Assembly: GCF_900115005.1 (NCBI RefSeq)
Contig: NZ_FOUY01000003.1
Span: 186,001 to 250,000 of the forward strand
DNA: 64,000 bases
Direction of reading: 5' to 3'
Origin: Pseudonocardia ammonioxydans
GTDB lineage: Bacteria > Actinomycetota > Actinomycetes > Mycobacteriales > Pseudonocardiaceae
The notes beneath the pieces were generated by a model, which did not search any database, was not told the DNA's origin, and saw only the letters and a list, made by a program, of their open reading frames with translations. Within the stretch, counting starts at the first letter, position 1. Each line of letters opens with the position of its first letter. This document shows, piece after piece, positions 8,738 through 15,336 of this stretch. Position numbers and translations under genes: made by a program.

Positions 8738-9346
8738 TCAGCCGCTGAACTGGACCGTCGGCGCCTGCTTCGCGTCCGACTTCGCATCCGCCTTCTCGTC
8801 GGCCTTCTCTTCGGCCTTCGCATCCGCCTTCTCGTCGGGCTTCTCCGCCGCCTTCCCCTCGGCCTTCTCCCCGGCCGCGGGCTGCTGCGTGGCCGGCTTC
8901 TGCTCCGTGGCCTGCTGCGGCTCCGGGCGTGCGGTCCCGGCCGGGGTCGGCGTACCGGCGGAGGCCGGGGCGGGCGTACCCCGGCGGTAGGCCTCGACGA
9001 CCTCGGAGGGGATCCGGCCGCGCTCGGAGACGGTGAAGCCGTTCTCCCGGGCCCAGGCCCGCACGGCGCGGTTGTGCTCGCGGGTCGCGGCGTCCGAGCC
9101 GGTGCCCGGGGACGCAGCGGGGGTGGTCGGCTGCGCCGCGGCGCGGCCGCGGGACCGGCGGGCCCCGGGGGTGTCGGAGGGCCGGGCGGCCGACACGAAC
9201 GGGGCGAGTCCCGCACGGAGCCGATCGGCATGGGCGGAAGTGAGGTCGATCTCGAAAAGGCGACCGTCGAGACCGAAATCGACGGTCTCGTCGGCCTCGT
9301 CGCCACTGATGTCATCGACGAGCCGGATCGTCTCGACCTTCGCCAC
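8738..9346 (-). CDS. lsr2: Lsr2 nucleoid-associated protein with long Lys/Ala/Glu tail
   Basis: Residues 1-55 are the Lsr2 dimerisation domain (MAKVETIRLVDDISGDEADE). Residues 85-122 hold the AT-minor-groove-binding domain, with the RGR hook at 109-111 in TVSERGRIPSEVVEAY. Lsr2 silences AT-rich and horizontally acquired DNA. Family members are usually about 110 residues and end near this point. Here about 80 more residues follow: a Pro/Thr/Ala stretch, then a repetitive EKADEKADAK-type tail. GTG 9346 is supported by GAGAGGAA upstream. The hydrolase gene follows in the same operon. Confidence 0.92.
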   Translation of the reverse strand: MAKVETIRLVDDISGDEADETVDFGLDGRLFEIDLTSAHADRLRAGLAPFVSAARPSDTPGARRSRGRAAAQPTTPAASPGTGSDAATREHNRAVRAWARENGFTVSERGRIPSEVVEAYRRGTPAPASAGTPTPAGTARPEPQQATEQKPATQQPAAGEKAEGKAAEKPDEKADAKAEEKADEKADAKSDAKQAPTVQFSG

Positions 9347-9762
9347 TGCAGTTCCTCTCGTGTCGCCCGTCCGGAAGTGTGTCCGGCGTCCGCCCGAGCA
9401 TATCCACGACGCCGTTCCGTCCCGACACCCGGAGCGAGCCGGGAGTACGCGCCCCCCGGACGACCGTTCGTACCCGGACCATCCTCCCCGAGATGCGGCT
9501 CCGGGTGAATTGTCGATCTCTGCACGACGCTGAGCTGCATCTCGGCGGGCTCGCGGGGCCGCCGGTATCATCCGGGCGCGGCGACGCGGGCGGGCCGGGA
9601 TCCGCCGGGCCGGGACGGGCACGCACGGTCGCCGGGAATCGGGCGGCGCCCGGCGCCCCGGTACGGGACGGAATCGGGAGTGGCTCGCGAGAATACGGTC
9701 CCGCGAAATCACGAAATCGCCGCGACACCCGTTCCCGCCGCCCGTGCGGCACGATAACCGGC
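9347..9762. other. Intergenic region between lsr2 and an acetyltransferase gene
   Basis: 416 bp between divergent genes. Open frames here show no recognisable protein. The region must hold the promoters of lsr2 (leftward) and of the acetyltransferase gene (rightward). It contains several TCGCGA-type short palindromes near 9690-9710 but no clear repeat or RNA gene. Confidence 0.5.
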
Positions 9763-10245
9763 ATGCGCATCGCGATCGACGACCTGTCGGGAACCGGGAT
9801 CGCGGAGCTGCTGGCCGGGCATCTCGCGGAGGTGCGCGCGCAGTCGCCGCCGGAGAGCAGCCATGCGCTCGACCTGGATGCGCTGCGCCGTCCCGGCGTC
9901 TCGGTCTGGGCCGTCCACGACGCCGGCACGCTCGTCGGCTGCGGCGCCCTGAAGGAGCTCGACCCGGACGGCGCAGAGATCAAGTCGATGCGGACCGCGC
10001 CGCAGGCGCAGCGACGAGGGGTGGCCTCGGCCCTGCTCGGGCACCTGATCGGTGTCGCCCGCGACCGCGGGTACCGGTCGTTGTACCTGGAGACCGGGAC
10101 GACGGCGTTCTTCGCGCCCGCACGCCGGCTCTACGCGCGGCACGGGTTCGTCCGGTGCCCGCCGTTCGCCGACTACCCGGATGATCCGAACAGCGTCCAC
10201 ATGCGGCTGGACCTGCCGACCGGGTGTGACCGGACGATCATGTGA
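9763..10245 (+). CDS. GNAT-family N-acetyltransferase
   Basis: 160 residues. The acetyl-CoA-binding motif A is visible as IKSMRTAPQAQRRGVASALL (about 75-94), with the Q/R-x-x-G-x-A signature, followed by motif B LYLETG and FFAPARRLYARHGF. The N-terminal part, ESSHALDLDALR, is typical of a subgroup of small GNAT proteins of unknown acceptor, some of which resemble phosphinothricin or amino-acid acetylases. GATAAC lies a few bases before the ATG, which suggests little or no leader. Confidence 0.85.
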   Translation: MRIAIDDLSGTGIAELLAGHLAEVRAQSPPESSHALDLDALRRPGVSVWAVHDAGTLVGCGALKELDPDGAEIKSMRTAPQAQRRGVASALLGHLIGVARDRGYRSLYLETGTTAFFAPARRLYARHGFVRCPPFADYPDDPNSVHMRLDLPTGCDRTIM

Positions 10246-10284
10246 TCCCGCTCTCGCCCACACGCGAGGTGTGATCTAGAATGC

Positions 10285-10299
10285 TCTACGTGCCGTAGA
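10285..10299. promoter_or_regulatory. Inverted repeat downstream of a TAGAAT hexamer
   Basis: TCTACG-TGC-CGTAGA, perfect 6-bp arms. A TAGAAT sequence at 10277-10282 matches a -10 element, so the repeat would cover the transcription start of the next gene. Operator function is inferred. Confidence 0.35.
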
Positions 10300-10403
10300 A
10301 CACGGTGCCGACGCCAGACCGCGCGAGGTCCCCCACCAGGACGCCGGCCGCGCCGAGAGGGCGCATCGGCCCCCGGCGGCGGGGCGGAAATGGGGCCACG
10401 GGG

Positions 10404-10886
10404 ATGACCGTCGAATCCGGCCTGGTCAATGCCGACCTGCGCCGCAAGCGTTCGGTGGATCTCGCCCAGCTGATCCAGGAGCGGCACGGCGACGCCGTGA
10501 CCGCCCTGCGCCGGGGACTGCTGGACTATCCGTACCCGCACGCGTTGCCGGACTGGCACCGCAGCGAGGTGGCGGTCGCCGCGCTGGGCGGCGGCTCCCG
10601 GCTCACCCTGGTCGCCGCCACGGCACCCGACGGTGCCGCCCCGGCCGCCGGCGTCGGGATCTGGGAGCTGACGATCACGGTCCCCGACGGCGACGCGCTG
10701 CCCCGGGGCGAGGCCGAGGGCTGGGCGCGGGCGCTGTTCGGCTACCGGTGCGCGCCCCTGGTCTACCGCCGGCGGACGGGCGGCGGACTGTTCCGCCGCC
10801 CGTCCAGCGTGGACTTCGTCGTGCACCACGGCGAGCACGGCCCGATGCACCCCTCGGACGTCGCCGAGTACGGCACCTGCGTCTGA
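10404..10886 (+). CDS. Conserved-looking hypothetical protein
   Basis: 160 residues, no signal peptide or TM segment. The N-terminal third is basic (LRRKRSVDLAQLIQERHGD), the centre contains beta-like segments (SRLTLVAATAP, IWELTITVPDGDALP), and the C-terminal part is basic then acidic (YRRRTGGGLFRRPSS, HHGEHGPMHPSD). It matches no domain I can name. ATG 10404 follows a GGGG-rich stretch. It ends 5 bp before the convergent serA. Confidence 0.55.
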   Translation: MTVESGLVNADLRRKRSVDLAQLIQERHGDAVTALRRGLLDYPYPHALPDWHRSEVAVAALGGGSRLTLVAATAPDGAAPAAGVGIWELTITVPDGDALPRGEAEGWARALFGYRCAPLVYRRRTGGGLFRRPSSVDFVVHHGEHGPMHPSDVAEYGTCV

Positions 10887-10890
10887 CCGC

Positions 10891-12090
10891 TCAGAGCTCG
10901 TAGGAGCGCAGCCAGACGGTCTCCGGCGCCTTGCGCAGCGCGGACAGCACGTCGTCGGGCAGCACCCGGTCGGTGTCGGTGAGGACGTACCCGAGCTCCC
11001 CGGCGGTGGACAGTGCCTGCCCGGTCACGTTCACCCCCGAGTCGGCGAGCAGCCGGTTGATGTCGGCCAGCACACCCGGGGCGCTGGTGTGCAGGTAGCA
11101 GGTCCGGAACACGCCCGCCGGCCGCGGCGCCGCCACGTTCGGCAGGTTGACCGACAGCGGCGTGGCGCCGCCGGTGACGAAGTCGCGCAGCTTGGTGGAG
11201 ACGAAGTAGCCGATCTCCTCCTGGGCCTCCTGCGTCGACCCGCCGATGTGCGGGGTGAGGATGACGTTGTCCAGGCCGCGCAGCGGCGAGTCGAACGCGT
11301 CGCCCTGGGCCTTGGGCTCGATCGGGAACACGTCCACGGCGGCACCCGCGATGTGCCCGGACAGGATGTTCTCCCGCAGAGCCTGCTCGTCGATCACCAT
11401 GCCGCGCGAGGCGTTGATGAACATCGAGCGCGGCTTCATCTTCGCGAACTGCTCCGCGCCGAACAGCCCGGCGTTGCCCGGGCGGCCGTCGACGTGGATC
11501 GAGACGATGTCCGCCTCCTCCAGCAGCGCGTCCACGGTCGGGACGCGGCGGGCGTTGCCGTGCGCGAGCCGGTCGGCGGTGTCGTAGAAGATCACCCGCA
11601 GGCCGACGGCCTCGGCCATGTTCGACAGCTGGGTACCGATGTTGCCGTAGCCGACGATGCCCAGCGTGCGCCCGCGGAACTCGTGGCTGCCCCGCGCCGA
11701 CTTGTCCCAGACACCCTCGTGCATCCGCTGGGTCTTCTCGGTCAGCCGGCGGGCCAGCACGACGATCTCGCCCAGCACCAGCTCGACGACGCTGCGGGTG
11801 TTGGAGTAGGGGGCGTTGAACACCGCGATGCCCCGCTCGGCGGCCGCGGTGAGGTCGACCTGGTTGGTGCCGATGCAGAAGCAGCCGACCGCCAGCAGGT
11901 CCTTCGCCGCGTCGAGCACCTCCGCCGTGATGGTGGTGTTGGAGCGGATGCCGAGCAACTGCACGCCGGATACCGCGTCGAGGAGTTCGTCGCCGGACAG
12001 CGAGCCGGGCCGGGTCTCGACCTCGAAGCCCGCGCGTTCGAACGCCTCGGCGGCGCCGGGGTGGATGTTTTCGAGCAACAGAACCTTCAC
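10891..12090 (-). CDS. serA: D-3-phosphoglycerate dehydrogenase
   Basis: 399 residues. It oxidises 3-phosphoglycerate with NAD as the first step of serine synthesis. The Rossmann motif GYGNIG is at 147-152, the catalytic Arg lies in INASRGMVID, and the His in LTPHIGGST. A C-terminal ACT domain (about 325-399; TSAPGVLADINRLLADSGVN) is the serine-sensing part. The length and the short ACT-only tail match the E. coli-type enzyme rather than the long mycobacterial form with an extra intervening domain. GTG 12090 follows a TAGGTT hexamer by 7 nt, so the message is probably leaderless. Confidence 0.95.
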   Translation of the reverse strand: MKVLLLENIHPGAAEAFERAGFEVETRPGSLSGDELLDAVSGVQLLGIRSNTTITAEVLDAAKDLLAVGCFCIGTNQVDLTAAAERGIAVFNAPYSNTRSVVELVLGEIVVLARRLTEKTQRMHEGVWDKSARGSHEFRGRTLGIVGYGNIGTQLSNMAEAVGLRVIFYDTADRLAHGNARRVPTVDALLEEADIVSIHVDGRPGNAGLFGAEQFAKMKPRSMFINASRGMVIDEQALRENILSGHIAGAAVDVFPIEPKAQGDAFDSPLRGLDNVILTPHIGGSTQEAQEEIGYFVSTKLRDFVTGGATPLSVNLPNVAAPRPAGVFRTCYLHTSAPGVLADINRLLADSGVNVTGQALSTAGELGYVLTDTDRVLPDDVLSALRKAPETVWLRSYEL

Positions 12091-12097
12091 GGCGACC

Positions 12098-12103
12098 AAC
12101 CTA
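12098..12103 (-). promoter_or_regulatory. -10 hexamer of a leaderless promoter (serA)
   Basis: On the minus strand TAGGTT lies 7 nt before the GTG of serA, the spacing expected when transcription begins at the start codon. Confidence 0.45.
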
Positions 12104-12128
12104 AGCCCGTCGGGGCCCTCGTGGGACC

Positions 12129-12551
12129 TCAGGGCGAGATCGGTCTCCCCGACACGCGGGGCTTTGTCCGCTCCTCGGTGCGGGTGCCGCGCGGCAGCGT
12201 CACCGCCACCATGTCGCTCGGGGCGTCGAGGGCGAGGCGGTGCCAGCGCCCGCGGGGCACGACGGCTGCGGTCCCGGCGGCCAGCACGATCTCCTCGTCC
12301 GCCTCGCCCGGCCGGTCCGCGCGCAGCACGAGGCGCAGCCCGCCGGTGAGGCAGGCGACGAGCTCGTCGCCGCCGGTGTGGCACTCCCAGTGGTCGCCGT
12401 GGACGTCGTCGTCGCTCTCCGCGCGCGCCACCATCAGCAGCCAGCCGTCCCGGTCCAGATCGGTGTCCGCCTCGGGCCGCTCGGTGCGGATGGCGCCGTC
12501 CGGGTGCAGGTGGACCAGCGAGCCGAGCAGCGGGGCCGGGGTGAGGGTCAT
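12129..12551 (-). CDS. Cupin-domain protein
   Basis: 140 residues forming one beta barrel. The segment HWECHTGGDELVACLTGGLRLVL carries the first cupin motif in reduced form, and AGTAAVVPRGRWHRLALDAPS the second, with His/Glu candidates for a metal site. Such single-domain cupins are often isomerases, dioxygenases or ligand sensors; nothing here decides. It is downstream of the esterase gene, 52 bp away, on the same strand and so probably in one operon. A pentanucleotide repeat lies in the gap. GAGGACATCC before ATG 12551 provides the ribosome-binding site. Confidence 0.75.
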   Translation of the reverse strand: MTLTPAPLLGSLVHLHPDGAIRTERPEADTDLDRDGWLLMVARAESDDDVHGDHWECHTGGDELVACLTGGLRLVLRADRPGEADEEIVLAAGTAAVVPRGRWHRLALDAPSDMVAVTLPRGTRTEERTKPRVSGRPISP

Positions 12552-12564
12552 GTCGGATGTCCTC

Positions 12565-12589
12565 TCGTGTCGTGTCGTGTCGTGTCGTG
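12565..12589. repeat. Pentanucleotide tandem repeat, five copies of TCGTG
   Basis: Five uninterrupted TCGTG units lie in the 52-bp gap between the esterase and cupin genes, upstream of the cupin ribosome-binding site. Slippage would change the spacer length without touching either reading frame. Confidence 0.8.
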
Positions 12590-12603
12590 ATCGGGGACGC
12601 GGG

Positions 12604-13500
12604 TCAGGCGGTCAGCACGCGGCGCAGCACCGCGTTGATCTCGGCGACCTGGCGCTGGGAGACCTCGGCGGAGAGGAGCGCCTGCGACCCGTGGAAGGTG
12701 CCGGGCCACTGGTGCAGCTCCACCGGCACCCCGGCCTCCATCAGGCGCAGCGCGTAGTGGATGTCCTCGTCGCGCAGCGGGTCGAACTCGGCGGTGGCGA
12801 TGTAGGCCGGGGGCAGTCCGGACAGGTCGGTGGCCCGGGCCGGGGCGGCGTACGCGGTGGCGGTCCCGCCGCCGAGGTAGTGCCGCCACGCCGCGGTGAG
12901 CGTGTCGCGGTTCTGCAGGGGTGTGTCGGTGAAGTTCCGCTGCGACCAGGTGTCCTGGCGGTCGTCGAGCACCGGCTGGTTGAGCAGCTGGAAGCAGAGC
13001 GGCGGACCCTGCCTGTCGCGGCAGCGCAGGCTCGCCGCGGCCGCGAGCCCCGCTCCGGCGCTGTGCCCGCCGACGGCGATCCGGTCCGGGTCGATGCCGA
13101 GCTCCCCGGCGTGCGCGGCCGTCCAGGACAGCACGGCGCAGACGTCGTCCAGCGCGGCCGGGAACCGGTGCTCCGGGGACGGGCGGTAGTCCACCGAGAT
13201 CACCACCGCGCCCGAGCCGGCCGCCAGCCGGGTGGTCCAGTGCCGTTCGGTGTCGAGGTCGCCCATGACCCAGCCGCCGCCACGCAGCCAGATCAGGGCA
13301 CCGCGGGCGCCGGCGGGGCGGTAGATCCGGATCGCGACGTCCGGGTCCGCGGGCACCGTGCGGTCCTCGATCTCCAGCCCGCCGGTGTCGGGCTCCGGGA
13401 TCGCGGCGGCCCGCCGGGCGAAGTTGCGGCGGTTCTCGACCGGGTCGTCGAGCTCCTCGCGGGGGAAGAACGGGAGGAATGCCTCGAGTTCGGGATCCAT
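12604..13500 (-). CDS. HSL-family esterase/lipase (alpha/beta hydrolase fold)
   Basis: 298 residues. The nucleophile motif GHSAG has Ser147, an Asp lies in AEFDPLRDEDIHYA, and the His in WPGTFHGS. The family oxyanion motif HGGGW is here RGGGW (73-77), an unusual first residue. SVDYRPSPEHRFPAALDDV is the standard hormone-sensitive-lipase-family segment. It probably hydrolyses small esters. ATG 13500 follows AAGGATC. The gene is divergent from a PucR-type regulator 119 bp away and precedes the cupin gene, which makes these the likely targets of that regulator. Confidence 0.88.
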   Translation of the reverse strand: MDPELEAFLPFFPREELDDPVENRRNFARRAAAIPEPDTGGLEIEDRTVPADPDVAIRIYRPAGARGALIWLRGGGWVMGDLDTERHWTTRLAAGSGAVVISVDYRPSPEHRFPAALDDVCAVLSWTAAHAGELGIDPDRIAVGGHSAGAGLAAAASLRCRDRQGPPLCFQLLNQPVLDDRQDTWSQRNFTDTPLQNRDTLTAAWRHYLGGGTATAYAAPARATDLSGLPPAYIATAEFDPLRDEDIHYALRLMEAGVPVELHQWPGTFHGSQALLSAEVSQRQVAEINAVLRRVLTA

Positions 13501-13619
13501 GCCGTCGATCCTTCCGGCGCGGCACCCCGGGATCACCCGCCGATCGTCGCGGGTCCTGCTCGGTTCACGCACCGATCGGCGGGTCCGGCCCGTCCTCCGG
13601 CGTCCTATCCTTCGGCGTC

Positions 13620-14663
13620 ATGGAGGCACTGGCGGTGCGGCTCTCGGCCCTCGACCCGCACGCCGAGGGCGCGATCCGGGTCGTCGCCTCCTACGACACC
13701 CTGATGCGCCGCCGGGTGGATCTGGCGGCGCTGGCCCGGGCCTCGGCGGCGCTGGCCGAGTGCGGTGCGGGGATCCGGCTGCACGGCACCGGGCAGGTCC
13801 TCCGCGTCGCACCCGACGGGCGGGACGTCCCCGGTACGTCGTCGGCCGCGGACGGTGGCGTACCGATCGTCCTCGACGGCGAGGAGATCGGCACGGTGTG
13901 GCTGGAACGGCCCGGGCCCGCGGCGCCGCTGGACGAGGTGCTGCTCGAGCGGCTGGCGATCGCCGCCGCCGCGGTCGTCGAGCGGTACGGCCCCGCCCGC
14001 ACCACGATGGCCGATCCCGCCCTCGTCGAGCTGGTGACCAGCGCGGACAGCGACCCGATGGCCCGGGCCAGGGCGTTGCGGCTGCTGGGGTTCGACCCGG
14101 ACCGGCCGGTCCGGGTCGTGGCCGTTCGCACGCGGGTTCCGCTCGACCGGGTCGGGCGGCTGGTCTGCCCGGACCGTCCGGTCAAGGCGGCGCAGCTCGC
14201 CGACGTGGGGGTCCTGCTCGCGACCACCGTCGACCGGGCCGCGCGGCTCCCGGCCGATCTCCGCGCGGGCGTCGGCGACGCCGGGGACCCGAGCCGGTCC
14301 TGGCAACAGGCCCGCACCGCCCTGCGGTTCGCGACCGCGCACCGTCCGGTGGTGCACCACGACGAGCTCGGGGCCCTCGCGCTGCTCGCGCACGTGCCCG
14401 AGGACCTCGCCCGCGAGAACCCGGACGTGGTGGCGATCGACCGGATCGCCGGCGACCCGGACGAGCTGCGGACCCTGGAGGCGTATTGCGCCACCGGCTC
14501 GGTCCGCCGGGCCGCCGAGGTCCTCCACCTGCACCACAGCAGCGTCGCCCGCCGGCTCGGTCGGATCGCGCGGACCTCGGGCATCGAGCTGACCGAACCG
14601 GCGGGGCTGCTCCGGGCCTCGCTGGCGCTCGCGGCGCGGCGCGTGCTCGACCCGACGACGTGA
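13620..14663 (+). CDS. PucR-type (CdaR-like) transcriptional regulator
   Basis: 347 residues. The C-terminal helix-turn-helix of the PucR family is clear: LRTLEAYCATGSVRRAAEVL then LHHSSVARRLGRI (about 283-318). The centre resembles the degenerate GGDEF-like domain of the family. The N-terminal part (1-130) would be the sensing region. A TATCCT hexamer lies 8 nt before ATG 13620. Divergent orientation from the esterase-cupin pair suggests local control; the ligand is unknown. Confidence 0.8.
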   Translation: MEALAVRLSALDPHAEGAIRVVASYDTLMRRRVDLAALARASAALAECGAGIRLHGTGQVLRVAPDGRDVPGTSSAADGGVPIVLDGEEIGTVWLERPGPAAPLDEVLLERLAIAAAAVVERYGPARTTMADPALVELVTSADSDPMARARALRLLGFDPDRPVRVVAVRTRVPLDRVGRLVCPDRPVKAAQLADVGVLLATTVDRAARLPADLRAGVGDAGDPSRSWQQARTALRFATAHRPVVHHDELGALALLAHVPEDLARENPDVVAIDRIAGDPDELRTLEAYCATGSVRRAAEVLHLHHSSVARRLGRIARTSGIELTEPAGLLRASLALAARRVLDPTT

Positions 14664-14671
14664 TCGCGGGC

Positions 14672-14713
14672 TCGTGTCGGGTCGGTGCCGGATCCGGCAC
14701 CGACCCGACACGA
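14672..14713. terminator. Perfect 42-bp palindrome, bidirectional terminator
   Basis: A 42-bp perfect inverted repeat without loop bases, centred on GGATCC, fills the 58-bp gap between two convergent genes. It begins TCGTGTCGGGTCGG and ends with the complement. The transcript of either strand would form a 19-20-bp GC-rich hairpin. No U tract follows, as is common in actinobacteria. Confidence 0.8.
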
Positions 14714-14721
14714 CTCACCGA

Positions 14722-15336
14722 TCATCGGAGCTGCAGCAGCGGGATCACCACCTCGTCGGTGATCTCGACGAGCACGTCGTCCGCGATCGGGGCGCCGTGG
14801 CTGAGAAAGTGGTGCCGCACCAGGGCGTGCCCGGTCTCGAGCCGACGTTCGGTGACCACGGCCGGATCCACCTCGCCGCGGGCGATCGCGCGCCGGGCGA
14901 TCTCACGCATGCCGGCCTGGCTCGAGCCGCGCGAGTGGGACCGCACCTGCCGCGCCCGCTCCGGGTCGCCGAGGGCGTCGCTCAGCACACCGGCCAGTGC
15001 CCGGCCGGCGGGTCCGGCCAGCTGCTCGGCCACCCCGCGTACGACGGCGAGCAGGTCCCCGCGCAGGCTGCCGGTGTCCGGCGGGGCGGCCGGGTCGGGG
15101 AACGCGTGGTACACCGCGTCCATGGCCAGCTCGACCCGGCTCGGCCAGCGCCGGTACAGCGAGGCCTTGCCGGCGCCGGCCCGTTCGGCCACCCGCTCCA
15201 TCGACAGCTGCCCGTAGCCCACCTCGGTGAGCTCGGCCAGCACGGCGTCGAGGATCGCCGCCTCCAGCGCCGCGCCGCGCCGGCGCGGCCGCCTGCGGTG
15301 GTCGGTGCCGTCCGCGGTCGTCGACGACGGGCTCAC
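14722..15336 (-). CDS. TetR-family regulator
   Basis: 204 residues. The N-terminal DNA-binding domain is standard: AILDAVLAELTEVGYGQLSM, then VAERAGAGKASLYRRWPSR (about 25-70). The C-terminal half is the ligand-binding domain of the TetR_C type (LSDALGDPERARQVRSHSRG). GTG 15336 overlaps the TGA of the upstream phosphotransferase-like gene, so the two are translationally coupled. It likely represses the pair through the palindrome at 17863-17881. Confidence 0.9.
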   Translation of the reverse strand: MSPSSTTADGTDHRRRPRRRGAALEAAILDAVLAELTEVGYGQLSMERVAERAGAGKASLYRRWPSRVELAMDAVYHAFPDPAAPPDTGSLRGDLLAVVRGVAEQLAGPAGRALAGVLSDALGDPERARQVRSHSRGSSQAGMREIARRAIARGEVDPAVVTERRLETGHALVRHHFLSHGAPIADDVLVEITDEVVIPLLQLR

